Assembly: GCA_963575645.1 (NCBI GenBank)
Contig: OY754470.1
Span: forward strand, 10,300,501-10,364,500
Direction: 5' to 3'
Source of the DNA: Xanthostigma xanthostigma
Lineage: Eukaryota > Arthropoda > Insecta > Raphidioptera > Raphidiidae
DNA length: 64,000 nucleotides
A program made the position numbers and the translations under genes. Shown here one piece after another: positions 9,643-20,614 of this stretch (position 1 is the first letter of the stretch; each line of letters opens with the position of its first letter). Below the pieces are notes generated by a model. The model was not told the DNA's origin, did not search any database, and worked only from the letters and a program-made list of their open reading frames with translations.

Positions 9643-12213
9643 ACAATTAGTGTACTACCTATATTTTCGAGCGGTATTCTAAGAAAATTCTATGCAGGTG
9701 TCCTATTGATAATGGCTATGTCCTCACTTCTTAGTTAGTTTTTATGCAATATGATCACGTAGGTGTTAAAAAAATGCTTGGTTATTTCCCGATAAAAAAG
9801 TTGAGGTTTTTTCAGTTCGGTATATTGTACGAACAGACACGGCAGGTGGTCTAGATAATATATTGATCACGCTGAGAGCTTTAATAGACTTGCGAAATTG
9901 ATGATCCTACGGGAATAAATAATTCACATATAGACTATCATTTTTTCAACTATAGGAACACGTTTTGACAGTTTTATTTCTTGGTTTTATTTTAATTTTA
10001 TAGCCCTTTTAAAACAGAATTGCTAAAAACCTTTCAACTTTTCTTATAAATATTGTAAAAATTAAAGTTAACATTAACACAAAATCCAGATTTAAAATTC
10101 AAAACTATTTTATTTCTTGTAAATGTGCATTTTAAGAAGACTGAATAATAATTTTTATACTTGCATTTTTTTGAGTTTATCGTATTTTAGATCTGATAAC
10201 TTTATTTTGTCTTATACAGTGGATTTCATTTATAACGACCTCGGTTAAACGACTTTTTGGTTATAGCGATGTTTTGAATTTAAAGTATACTTTTAGAGGA
10301 AAATAATTTCAGAGTAGACATGGCTATCGTAAACAGTCTACAATCTACATATATTATAATTAAAAAATGGTCGAACGGAACTGTCAAAATATTAAAAATA
10401 TACTTACAATGATGTGAAAATCAGTTATTTTATAAAAACTCGATTGTAATGCTGTCATGACTAGTGTGACTCGCTGATCTCTCGTAATTAACAATGTCAC
10501 AGCTCGTCCATAAAATAAAATGCATTACAATCTTGATACAATAACTACGTAATAAAATAATAATTTCAAAATAGCTGCTTAATAAGTTTTGTCTTTGTTA
10601 CAATATAAGTTGAATTTGAATTGACAAGGAGTAAACAAACATCAGTCATAGCTGATTTCACACTTGGGAGTGATAAGTTTCGATGCCTGAAGATTTCATG
10701 TGGCATTCATTATCCTATAATTATAATAGGTACTTAGACCAAATTCTCTTAATAGAAAATCGATACGATGCTACCTAATTCCGCAATTTATATGAATTTG
10801 TGTTTCTAAAGATTAGACATTGGTACTTGGTATACAGAGTGTCAGAAAAACGTATTTCTAAATAATAATCAGATAGGGTCATCTCAAACTTGTTTGTAGA
10901 GAGCGACGAACATACTACAGTTATTTTAATATGAGCTGGCATCGTAATCACAGCTGCGCTTTTTGCAGAAAAACACCTCATTCAAAATCTGTAACAAAAA
11001 TGTAATTGTAGGCTGTGTGCACGAAGCCTACTAGCGCCGCTAGTGGGTAATAGAGAATTATTGAACTCACTTTTTAAGGAAATCGCGACTGGTTTCTAAG
11101 GTGATAAGTCAAAACCTTTAGTTGGCCATGATGTGTAAAAAAAATGTAATAAGGAAAACTGATGTTAATTTGTTTACACTGACAGCGGAACGTCAAATTA
11201 GGGCGCCAGTGGTCTTTATTTTACTTAAATCGCCATCAGCGTAACTGCCCGGAACACAACAAGCATTTCCAGATCGCTTAGTTTTCCTATGTTTTCTTTG
11301 TAATTAAAAAACTTTATAAAATTATAACTATTTCCACTTTTAATAAACATTGCTCCCTAGTCACTGACATACGGAAAATTTGAGATTGAAGTTTCCCCTA
11401 GTGCTTACCACAAACGCTCGCATCAAAAAATTTGTAACTCCGCCTCCCTGCACATAGCCCATAAAGTAACTTAATGATAGTGCAAAACAAAAGAAGTTAT
11501 ATAACCAAATATGTGTAGGTACTAATCCTAAAGGCCAGTTTTTCTAGGCTCCAAATAAGTCGCGTATAATTTTACACAAAAAAGAGTAAATACGTTGATC
11601 CCAAAAGGGAAAAACGTGATTGTTTTTTTTTTTTTTGTAATAATACCTATACCTACATTTAAAAAATAAAGTTCCATGTCATTTGTGAGAATATCTACTA
11701 TGACACAAATAAGATGATCCTACGAAGAGCTCAGAAATGTTTATTTCAATATTCATATATATTCATATAAAGAAAAAAACGGATATAAAAATCTTCAACA
11801 AAGAATACCTTCAAAAAAAAAGTGAAATATGAGTGAATGACGCATCGAAAATAGAAACGAACTTGTTTTTTAACACTAGACATTTGAACTGCAATGACGA
11901 CACATATCAGACATTAGGATCAATGTTCCCTCTATTTTTTTTTCGCTGACTGCGCGGTACAGAAGTATATGGGCGCATACATGTTCAAAACGTATGTATA
12001 TGTGTGCCAGAGGGGGGGGGCTGTGTTTGTCTATGAAGTGAAAAGTTTTTTTTTTTTAATTAATACCTACTCTTGAAAATTACATGTTAAAGCATTTTAA
12101 TAACACACAACAGCTGCGAGTTCACCGTGAACATATCCATCGTGGATATAACTGTATCCACCGTGGACATAAGTGTAGTCACAATTTAGGATACTTATGG
12201 TCGCTATCTGGTA
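9643..12213. other. Non-coding stretch; one possible pogo-like terminal repeat
   Basis: No exon or RNA gene recognised. At 10215 the sequence TA-CAGTGGATTTCATT, followed by 'ataacgacctcggttaaacg', looks like one terminal repeat of a pogo/Tigger-type DNA transposon (TA target). I found no matching right end, so it may be a fragment. A T15 run lies near 11624, a G9 run at 12012, and an imperfect 24-bp duplication ('catcgtggatataactg' / 'caccgtggacataagtg') near 12140-12178. Confidence 0.35.
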
Positions 12214-12221
12214 CGATCATT

Positions 12222-13052
12222 TAGGGATGTCGGAAGTGAGAAAAATATCGATGTATCGATATTTATAAAAATATCAATGATGAGTATTTGGAAAGAATTC
12301 CGTGGCATAAGGATCGAAAATGAAGCAATACTGAGATTTTTTAAGCTTGCATTTAATACTAACGTTTCGATACGTTTTGTATCATCTTCAGAGTGTTCAA
12401 ATGCTGTCCATATTAAATGCAAGTTTAAAAAAATCTCAGTATTGCTTCATTTTCGATCCTTATGCCACGGAATTCTTTCCAAATACTCATCATTAACTTC
12501 AATGGATCACAGTTACTCTATTTATTGAATAGAGTCAATCTTCAAAAAATATCAATATCGACGTCGATATATCGAGGAAAAAATATCGATATATCGGTCG
12601 AATTTTCAAAATATTTTGCGTTTTTAAAATAATAGTGTATTTAGCTTAATATTATCAATATTCAATAGTAATTTTTATACAAAATATACATTATTTTATT
12701 GTACAGAAATCTCAATAAAAATGAAGGTATTTTTACCAGTATTTCTTTTTATTAGGCAATATAATAATTACAAACATATCAAAAACTAAAAAGCTATCCT
12801 CTAACTAATATTTTTAAACCTATTTATTGTATAAGGCAAGCCAGTATTTGTCCGGTATCGAAAGTATCCTTTACGGTTTTGGATTCTAGTGACTTTAGTT
12901 ACATAAAAAAAAATATATCGTTTTTGATACAATTTTCGATATTGGATATTTTGTATCGATATATCGGATCAAAATATATCGGCTAAAAATATCGATGTTT
13001 TGAATTAAAAATTTTGATACATCGATATATCGATACTTTTTCAACATCCCTA
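12222..13052. mobile_element. hAT-type non-autonomous element rich in ATCGAT motifs, 831 bp
   Basis: Ends TAGGGATGTC (left) and the inverse of TAGGGATGTTGAAA (right) are flanked by a perfect 8-bp duplication CGATCATT (12214-12221 and 13053-13060), the hAT signature. Subterminal DNA is full of 'tatcgatatatcgat' motifs at both ends. No transposase remains. It has been interrupted by the foldback element F2 at 12279-12544, so F2 is younger. Confidence 0.85.
12279..12544 (-). mobile_element. Foldback element F2 with hammerhead-like loop, nested in a hAT element
   Basis: Arms of about 80 bp (12279-12358 and 12412-12494) are almost perfect inverses. The loop, read on the minus strand, carries CTGAAGATG, a five-pair stem GATAC/GTATC closing AAAAC, then GAAACGTT (12391-12361). 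The 12-bp direct repeat AAAAATATCAAT (12267-12278 and 12545-12556) marks the insertion. The unpaired tail 12495-12544 is on the 5' side in core orientation and contains a small hairpin (ACTCTATT/GAATAGAGT). Frames at 12204-12422 and 12277-12528 are artefacts of this palindrome. Confidence 0.75.
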
Positions 13053-13236
13053 CGATCATTAACGCTAATCTTGGATTTCTAGTACGACTTTCAATGTTAA
13101 AAGTACTGAATTAGCACGGAAGCTATGGTAAAATTGAGTACTAAAAGTGCATTTATCTTCAGTTTGGACCTGTTTGTAGAGTATACTCGTAAATAAAAAA
13201 AAACAGTTGTGTGGTTTTAAGAAACCACGACGCAAG

Positions 13237-13556
13237 TGAAACTTTTATTGGATTGTAGGCGTTGGATTGTAGACACTTATCCATCACGATTAATTATAAA
13301 CAACAATATTCACATGAATACACGAATAAAAACATGTAAACACTGTACAGCACTTGCCCGTATGACAGACTGACTATGTGTTATACATACTACACGGTCA
13401 GCTGATGCTAACCATGGGCGCCGCCATATTGGCCTTGGCTGCTCTACCGAGCGCCTACTCCGAGCGCCTTTCACTTTACCCCTACTTCGCGGCCGCCTGT
13501 AATGCGACATGCAACAGACGACCAGAAAAATTCGGGGCGATAGAATAAAAGTTTCA
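13237..13556. mobile_element. GC-rich element with 13-bp perfect terminal inverted repeats
   Basis: TGAAACTTTTATT at 13237-13249 is exactly inverted at 13544-13556. The interior is much more GC-rich than its surroundings, has a GCGGCCGC site near 13489, and reads AATATGGCGGC on the minus strand (about 13431-13421), the YY1/Pleiohomeotic-type consensus. TG...CA ends would also suit a solo LTR, but no target duplication is visible. The 66-codon minus frame inside it is not convincing. Confidence 0.4.
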
Positions 13557-14324
13557 GTTTAAAAATTAATAAATCGAAAATTAAAATTTTAAATAAAAAT
13601 CTTGCTATTGTTTACAAGCTCCTATAGTAGAAAGTAAAAAAGCATGCAACTTCCATATTACTATACCACTGTATGTACACTGAATCACAGAATTGAAATA
13701 GCACGGCATTAGTGTAAAAGCATTTGCAAAACATAGTAAACGTAGAAACAGTACCGTTGGGACATTTTAGTTGTAATGAAATTGTGTACATTATCGATTT
13801 CTCAAACTAATTCCCTCTTGAATGTCCGTAATTTAAAAGTTGTATGGAGTGGCAATAGTTCAAACTTGACTTTTATAGCAGTGCGGCATAATACATACCA
13901 ATCAGCAACTGGCTCAATCGATATCTGATGTATCGAATGATTAATTGCATATGCATCAATCCAGTGCTATCATTTACTGCATCTAGTATCTGCATTTTTA
14001 TACAAATAATATTATTCTAGTATATTTTATAGTAGCCGCTTCATGCGGCTCCCCACTCGATTGAAATGAAACATGTCTGCGACAACAGTAGTGGAGTCTT
14101 CAGCTCTAGCGTATTACAATCTTGCAACGCAGAGCTGTGCCCTGCTCGGCAACGAAAACAGTAGTCAGTTTTGAACAAAAAACAATTTTTTATTTACCCG
14201 AACTTCTACTATAAAATTACTGTACTTTCACCATGTATTCTATTTTAGGCAGTATATTTGGGATTTGTATTTTTTTTTTCAAAATAAAATATAGTCTATA
14301 TTACTCAGGGATATTTATTAATTA
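13557..14324. other. Non-coding stretch, no gene recognised
   Basis: No exon recognised. A small hairpin AGCCGC-TTCAT-GCGGCT lies at about 14034-14050, and a moderately GC-rich patch at 14040-14165 has no assignable identity. Confidence 0.35.
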
Positions 14325-14545
14325 CAGCCGTACCCGGCCACGCGTTGCTGTAGCTCAGTCTAGTTTGCGTGTGTTGCTGTTACGTGCAACAGATGGCGCT
14401 TCAAATGCCATAAAATATTTAGTTTAGCGTGTGTTGCTTTAATATCCAACTGGTGGCGCTGTATTCAACAGATGACGCCCCGATTGCCGTAAAATATTTA
14501 ATATTGTGTGTGTTGCTGTAAAGTTCACTAGATGGCATTTTTTTA
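14325..14545 (+). repeat. Short tandem modules with 'cagatggcgct' motif in an insect non-LTR-type repeat
   Basis: After 'gccgtacccggccacgcg', a module 'gtgtgttgctgt...aacagatggcgct...ccataaaatattta' is repeated imperfectly about three times with spacing of about 70-90 bp. The opening resembles the start of many insect LINE/SINE-type repeats. Related 'gtcagatggcag' and 'gttgttcagcgttgc' modules recur at 15285-15460. Confidence 0.5.
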
Positions 14546-15284
14546 CAGGTGTGACATCTGTATAATAGGTATATAAAAACAAGCGCTAAATTGAATGCAA
14601 TGTTGTGTCAAATTGATGAAGATCTTTGGGAGATTATGAATAAACGAACATTCAATTTTTATTTATATAGAATATAGATAATTATATTATTATGATCATC
14701 TACTTTTTAAAATAATGCGTCATGGTAGAGCTATCTGGAATTAAGTTAACAGAATGACTGTTCTTTTACCATTCCATTGAGATTTGAACTTTTCTCTGCA
14801 ACTCTGCGAGTGCAGACAGCTCTGTTTTTCTCGCTACGAAATAAAAGCAGGTATTGTGAGCGAAAGTAAAATTAAAATGAATTAAATAATTGAATTCTTA
14901 TTCATCTTAACGAAATGAGATTCTCATACCTTTTGTGCATGTCTTCACAATTTTATTATTTAAATTATTTACTGGAAATCTTTTATTTCTAATGAAATGT
15001 CTTGTGAATTGTTTCAAATCATATTATATATATAGTTAATTCCATAATCTGTCGAACAAATAAATATTTACTAGTGTGACCTGTGCAAATTATTCGCACT
15101 AAATACATAAGTATAATAATTATCACTTTACAAAATTATTTTTTAAATATGATTGCAGGTATTCAAATCGTTTCTAATTTTGCACACTGCTTATAACGTT
15201 CTTCTTTTTGTTGTATTACAATATGAAGCTCAGATGACAGATCGAAGAAATATTTTACTAAAGTTGTCATATAGAGGCGCAAGT

Positions 15285-15460
15285 AGCAAAAGCGTTGAGC
15301 TAAGCCGTCAGATGCCATCATGCAGCATTGCTGTGACGTTGTTCAGCGTTGCCCGTCAGATGGCAGTATTTACAATATGAAGGTCAGATGACAGTCGAAG
15401 TGTGGACGTTGTTTCAAAATTATAGCCGTCAGATGGCAGACGTTGTTCAGCGTTGCTGTT
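15285..15460 (+). repeat. Tandem 'gccgtcagatggcag' modules
   Basis: The strings 'agccgtcagatg', 'cccgtcagatggcag', 'ggtcagatgacag' and 'agccgtcagatggcag' recur at 30-70 bp intervals, alternating with 'gacgttgttcagcgttgc'. It is a degenerate minisatellite related to 14325-14545. It crosses the 75-codon frame 15153-15380, which I do not consider a gene. Confidence 0.5.
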
Positions 15461-15725
15461 AATTAATTAATTTACAAAAACAAAAGCAATAATAAATTTT
15501 TTAGTTGTCGATGTCAGTAGAGCAAGCAATTATCTGTAAAATGATGTAGGTATAATTTATGTGTAGAAACTGTGTGGTTTTTTCTAAAAAGGGAGGCAAA
15601 CATCTTTAACCTTAACGTATTAATATATATGATGATACAGGGTAATAGTACAAGAGCTTTCAAACATTTTGGGGTAGGTATTTGAAGCAGCGTGAAAATT
15701 TGTGTAATGTTTTAACACAAATTGG

Positions 15726-16073
15726 GATATCCATTGAAATCACAATCTTAAAAAATCCTAAGCTCTATAGAAATATGTTTTCGAGTGCGCTGAATTCGAA
15801 TATGACATGACTATTTTATACAGGGCGACACCTTCCAACATTACCTAGTTTTCGATTATTTTCCTATTTCTAAAAAAATGCACAAAAGTTGAACATGGAA
15901 CATATTTGTGAATTCAATGGATATCCCTATATCTAAAATCTCGCTAAAGATATCAGTAGCTAAAAATCTATTGGGTTTTTGGCTCTGCGCTCATGTAAAC
16001 GTTTTCTTAGTGTTGATTAAACTATAAAATAAAACCGAGAATCCAAATCCCATAAGGTTTGTGCGGGGTCCTT
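15726..16073 (+). repeat. Dispersed repeat D1, copy 1 (inverted partner at 24374-24738)
   Basis: Its reverse complement aligns along its length with 24374-24738. Shared blocks include 'gtgcggggtcctt'/'aaggaccccgcac', 'ctaaaatctcgctaaa', 'aggtaatgttgga' and 'gcgcactcgaaaacat'. Inside is a 'cgctgaattcgaatatgac' box at 15789, like the box that bounds the satellite modules. 'tatccattgaaatcaca' and 'tgtgaattcaatggat' form an inverted pair about 200 bp apart. Confidence 0.75.
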
Positions 16074-16683
16074 AATTTATTATAAAATATCGTAATTTTT
16101 ATCGAAGCACGGACATGTTGTGAAAACGGTTGATTTTAAAACATACGTTTTAGTATATGCAATATCACGACTATTCATCTCGATCGTGTTTTAATGAGAC
16201 ATTTAAATATTCAAAATGAATATTACGTATATTTGTTAAAAGCACAAACAGAGTTTAACTAGTTAATGACTCATAAGAACACACTTTTCACCAGTGCTTT
16301 AATTAACAAGCTTAAATTAAAGGAATTAATTGATTATAATTTAGCGTGAAATGGCAAAGGTAGGCATGAATACTAGAACTGTAAAACATTTTAATTAATA
16401 TCAAATAATTTATAAGAACACTTTACTTTACTCACTTGAAATAATCTTAAATGTAATCGAACAGATTTCAGCCTTCCACGACTTTAGTAAACAAATGCAT
16501 AGGTCGTTCCATTTTATTGTTTTGATAGTTTATACTAGCGAACCTTTTTGAGATGTGGATCAAATTTTGTTAATTATTTTTCTTAAAGCCAGCTCGTGGG
16601 CCACTATGTCAGTGGCGTCACTTGTAAAAGGAGAAGGGGGATGGTTAAATACTATTTTTTTGGACATGACGTTTTACGACCAT

Positions 16684-16900
16684 GCTGGATTCAGGGTGTT
16701 TTTTTCTATAAGCATGATGATTTTGCAAAAGTTCAAACATATTCAAAAATCGCATTTTTTTAAATGGGTCCTTGAAAAATTGCAAAAATCGAATTCTTTA
16801 ATATACTTTTGAAATTGAGAATGCTTACAGAAAAAAATATGCTGAATTCAATGAGCATAAGCAAACGTCTGTATCTCTTTTAGTTTGGAAACTACGGCCA
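16684..16900 (+). repeat. Diverged single-copy relative of the 640-bp satellite
   Basis: 'tggattcagggtg...tttttctata' at 16686-16710 corresponds to satellite 'cgattcagcgca...ttttctata'. 'gctgaattcaatgagcata' at 16841, then 'tctgtatctcttttagtttgg', corresponds to 'gctgaatccaatgagacca' then 'tctgtatctcctttggttt'. Order, orientation and approximate spacing (154 versus about 178 bp) agree. It lies about 24 kb from the array edge. Confidence 0.65.
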
Positions 16901-16909
16901 TTCGGAGGT

Positions 16910-17600
16910 TTTATATGATTTTCTGAAAACTATTAACACAAATAACTTCTAAAGCAATAGACATACAGTTGTTTCATTGCATTTTATGTGTATAGTAAGT
17001 GACCTACGTTTACTAAAACCAGGTTAACTAATGAACCGCTGAACCGATTTTTATCAAATATAGTTTACAAACTGAGGAAATTGTACATAGTTCTTCTGAT
17101 ATAATTTAATTTGGTACAAGATAAAGTACCTTTATTTTACATGTAAAATCACTATTTAGACAAGCAATTCAGTACAAATTGAACACGCCTGTATAGTTCA
17201 GAACAAATTAAATTCAATAGAGCTTTTTAATCGATTCGAATACGGATAATTTGTATACAAAAACTTTTCTTCCAGATTTGTTAAGTTTTACTACTATTCA
17301 AAAGCAAGTAAGTGAAATCTAGTTTCAAACTTTCAAAAGAAACACAAGCAAATTCATTAAAAAATCCACTTTATTGTCATGTTGCAAGTTTTGATTAACT
17401 TGTTTAAAGTGTACATTTAAATACAAATTAGCAAGCTTTGTCTGAAAGGGTTAATTATTCTTTTTGTAAGCGTAGACCAAGTCTTTTTTTGATGCAATAA
17501 AACAAGGCTTTTTGATTACATACTTTGAAATGAATTATTTGTTGGGTGGTACTGGAAAATCAGTTCTGATCGACATATGTCACCCAAGAATACAACTTCA
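16910..17600. other. Non-coding stretch, no gene recognised
   Basis: AT-rich sequence. I see no exon, RNA gene or delimited repeat until the lepidopteran repeat that begins about 17600. Confidence 0.35.
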
Positions 17601-17727
17601 TTTTAATAAACAAAACGGTCAGGAGATAATATTATGTTCAAAAGAACGCAAACAAGTTCATGATTCTAGGTCAGACAGTCCTATAAGGGTTCCTTTTTTC
17701 TTTTTGAGGTATGGAACCCTAAAAAAA
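17600..17727 (-). repeat. Lepidopteran dispersed repeat ('AGGGTTCC' family), short copy
   Basis: Read on the minus strand: 'agggttccatacctcaaaa', 'ggaacccttataggac', then 'cctagaatcatgaac'. It is the same family and order as 25596-25830 but internally deleted. Confidence 0.65.
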
Positions 17728-17809
17728 TGAAAATTATCGACAGTTTTCAAAAACTATCGATAGCATTATAAACAGCAATATTTACCGATAGTTCTCCATC
17801 TCTACCTTA

Positions 17810-18503
17810 AGCGGCCTACACATCTTGATGTTAGCTGCGATGCAGGCATCGACTCTTCTGTTACATGAAACTTGCATCAGTTGCATAAACGCCTACTTAA
17901 ATCGAAACCTATTGCGATGCCTGAATCGACTCGATGTTCATGCAACATAAAACAGTAGGATTAAGTTATTTTCTAGGTACCTATAGTGCTTGACGAATAA
18001 AATGAGGTACGTTTTGTCAACACCAGTTTTATTAGCAGTAGTTGAGACACTCTTTATACTTCATAAAAGAAGGAAATCAAAAAGGAAATGGTCAAAAAGA
18101 TGGTTTATAGAAAGAAAACGTTATTCAAATGCTTTATCGGAAGAGCTAAAAGTACATTTGGATTCCAAAGACACGTATGCAGATGATAAATGTTTATGAA
18201 CTCTTCCCAAAATACACGATCACTTTCCATCATGGAATTTATACACACAAACAACAAAGTAACCTCTAAAATGGCGCGGGAAAATAAATTAATATCGTCT
18301 TGGCATCGACGCTGAAACTTGCATCAGCATCACCGACTCGTCGTCGTGGCTCGACGACCAAAATGGGATTCCAGACTCTGCATCGCTGCAAGCCGCAACT
18401 GATGCCAAATAAGCGATTCAGTACTACACACACTGCTACTTGCATCATGAAAAACATGAGTCGATGCCTGCATCGCAGCTAACATCAAGGTGTGTAGGTC
18501 GCT
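17810..18503 (+). mobile_element. PIF/Harbinger-type element, internally deleted, 694 bp
   Basis: Terminal inverted repeats of about 46 bp with two mismatches start AGCGGCCTACACA on the left and AGCGACCTACACA on the inverted right. The 3-bp duplication TTA (17807-17809 and 18504-18506) is the Harbinger target type. Subterminal 'gatgcaggcatcgactc' repeats are present at both ends. It holds a transposase N-terminal relic at 17990-18199. The element is too short to encode an active transposase. Confidence 0.85.
17990..18199 (+). pseudogene. Harbinger transposase N-terminal relic
   Basis: A 69-codon frame with a basic stretch KRRKSKRKWSKRWFIERK followed by SNALSEELKVHLDSK. This matches the usual start of Harbinger transposases: basic residues, a W-x-(R/K)-x-W/F motif, then an acidic helix before the catalytic DDE region. 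The catalytic domain is absent. Identification rests on motif pattern and on its position inside a TTA-flanked element. The start codon is uncertain. Confidence 0.55.
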
Positions 18504-18509
18504 TTAAAG

Positions 18510-19100
18510 TCGTCTTCTACTACACAAACACCGTGAACGGCAGATCGAGCTTAACGTATTCGCGCCAGCAATTATAATCTAAATAGACTTCTGAAAATGG
18601 TAAGACCTTCCCGTAGCAATTTATTTGTGAATTAATTCCGTATCATTCCCAACATTCAATGAATGAATGAATGATTGTAAATTATAGACTTCGACAATTT
18701 ATACAGTGAGAAGACACAGAATTATTTGTGTTTATTCTTTTTACAGTGAAAAATAAACTATTCTGAAAGCTTATTCAGCGTGATTAATTTTAATACATTT
18801 TCACTAATACCAGTATCTGGGAAAAACTGTTTTCTTTATCGTACTGTAATATTTTTTGATAAAGGTTGATATATAATTTTCACAGATATAGGTATAATTA
18901 AATAAAATAAATGTTACCACGTAATACTTCAGGATAAGTTGTGTTTTACCTGTCACACAAATCAATTATTGTCGTATGGAATTCACGAGGGAGCCTTCAG
19001 TGGTATTTCGTTATTAGTGATGATAAATTCACTTAATTATTGCATGTCAAAGACATGACATGGATATAAATTTGTTACCTATCTATAAAACACGTATATT
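18510..19100. other. Non-coding stretch, no gene recognised
   Basis: A short (gaat)n run lies near 18655-18675. Nothing else is recognisable. Confidence 0.35.
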
Positions 19101-19103
19101 TAC

Positions 19104-19625
19104 GTTATTTAGATAGATAGATATTTATTTGGTCAGTTGAGACGTACATCTATTTGACACGTCAACGAAATACAAGATAAAATTATAAAGCTATCAGCAA
19201 CATAAATTATTTATAAAAGGCCCGTTCTACTAAAAAATGTTTAATATTTTTCTTAAAAAGTGAAAAGGTATTGTTTTTCAGCCTTTCAGATAATTTATTA
19301 TTAATATAGGCTGAATAATTTTCTGGACAATACTTATAATTGTCTTTTGTTGCCAACGGTAGTTTTATTGCTTTTTTACCTCGAGTATTATGACTATGCC
19401 CATCCTCCACCAAGGCATATCTTGCCATATTTTTATAAGCGAAAAACAACAAGCAAAAGAGAAAGATACATGGAGCTGTCATAATCTTTTCTCGCAGAAA
19501 GATGTCCCTACATGATTGTCAACTATTTAAATTGAACATGGCACCGCACTATAGCCTTTTGTTTGATGAAAACGCTATCAAAAGAGACACTATACCATAC
19601 CATACCTTAGTATAGGATAGACATG
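19104..19625 (-). pseudogene. LINE (jockey/CR1-like) ORF2 C-terminal relic and 3' tail
   Basis: On the minus strand 19488-19207 encodes a peptide containing REKIMTAPC, HSHNTRGKKAIKLP and a final FKKNIKHFLVERAFY. This is the standard end of LINE polyproteins after the RT domain (conserved H-x-x-N-T-R, then a C-terminal F-K helix). A stop lies just upstream. A second frame at about 19600-19540 continues the homology (VFIKQKAIVR), so the gene is broken. Downstream, AATAAA and a (TATC)n tail near 19104-19125 fit a LINE 3' end. Same orientation as the RT fragment at 24790-25165. Confidence 0.7.
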
Positions 19626-19629
19626 GTCA

Positions 19630-20405
19630 TAATAAATCGCTTTTAAAGCATCCATACTGGATAAAGCATGAACCCTTTTTATGACACAAATTTAGATAAA
19701 TTTTTGCATACATTAGCAATATGATTATCCCATTTTAAATTATTTTGACGACTTGCGTTTGCCCACGATTTTGTCCCTGTTGGAATCAAAATATACCCGA
19801 CACCACTTTACCCGTTTTGAAAAGGAAAATATCTTCCAAATAACATGTTCTCAGACCAATACAATGGATAAAGTTATTAAATTTATTAAAAACGTATAAT
19901 CTACTTTTCTACGCGTTCCAGAATTCAACCGTCAAAACCAAATTGAAATTGGTTCATCAATTCTCAAGTTAATCGTGAACATGTAAACAGACAAATTAAA
20001 AAAATAGATTCATTAAGGCCCACTAGTTGAAGCCATTAGCGTTTTAAGAAGATGTTACTTTATAATAAAATAGATATATAGATAGAGGGTTTTCTTGAAT
20101 GACACGCGAAGTGTGACAATTTCCTGTAATTGACAATTTAGGTATTAAAAATAGACAAAAGTTAGCTTATATCACAAAACTGACACCCTGTATAATCAAA
20201 ATGAGCGAGTTTACGATCAGTTATTACACTCCAACGGAAATAAGTAACATGTAGAGTAATTTCTATAATTAGAAGAGGCCAAGGCGTGGCTCTACATGTA
20301 AATACAAGAACAAAAAAAAATCATTTGGAATGTACAAAACGTAAGAATCTGATCAAATTTTAAATGTAAAAAAAATAAATAAATATGGTTTTTACTGCAA
20401 ATAAA
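19630..20405. other. Non-coding stretch, no gene recognised
   Basis: AT-rich. Nothing supportable apart from short runs such as 'taccataccatacc' at about 19593-19606. Confidence 0.3.
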
Positions 20406-20409
20406 AAAT

Positions 20410-20611
20410 GTGTCGACTTTTTCGCAACTCAACAAAACTAATATAACAATAACAACTTGACAATAGCGTACTCGACTGTACTCTAAAACAGGAAAGCGAC
20501 AAGTGACAAAGGCAACGAGCGATCACAGCCAATCACCGACGAGCGCACGTGCTTTTGCGACGCAGTTTGAGACTAACTTCCGAACCTTCTAGATCCGTGA
20601 CGCGTATTATA
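20410..20611 (+). repeat. Dispersed repeat D3, copy 1
   Basis: Direct repeat of 29845-30093. 'aacaacttgacaatagcgta', 'ggaaagcgacaagtgac', 'ccaatcaccgacgagcgcac' and a shared 'gatccgtg-cgcgtatt' end are nearly identical. Copy 2 has about 48 extra bp after 'gcgcacg'. Possible LTR or promoter fragment, class unknown. A TATA-like 'ccctataaaagc' follows at about 20728. Confidence 0.6.
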
Positions 20612-20614
20612 TCA

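Noticed and set aside
12277..12528. 83-codon plus and 72-codon minus frames
   Set aside because: Both read through the palindromic F2 element.
18266..18482. 63- and 60-codon frames on opposite strands
   Set aside because: They lie in the right half of the Harbinger element and mirror each other.
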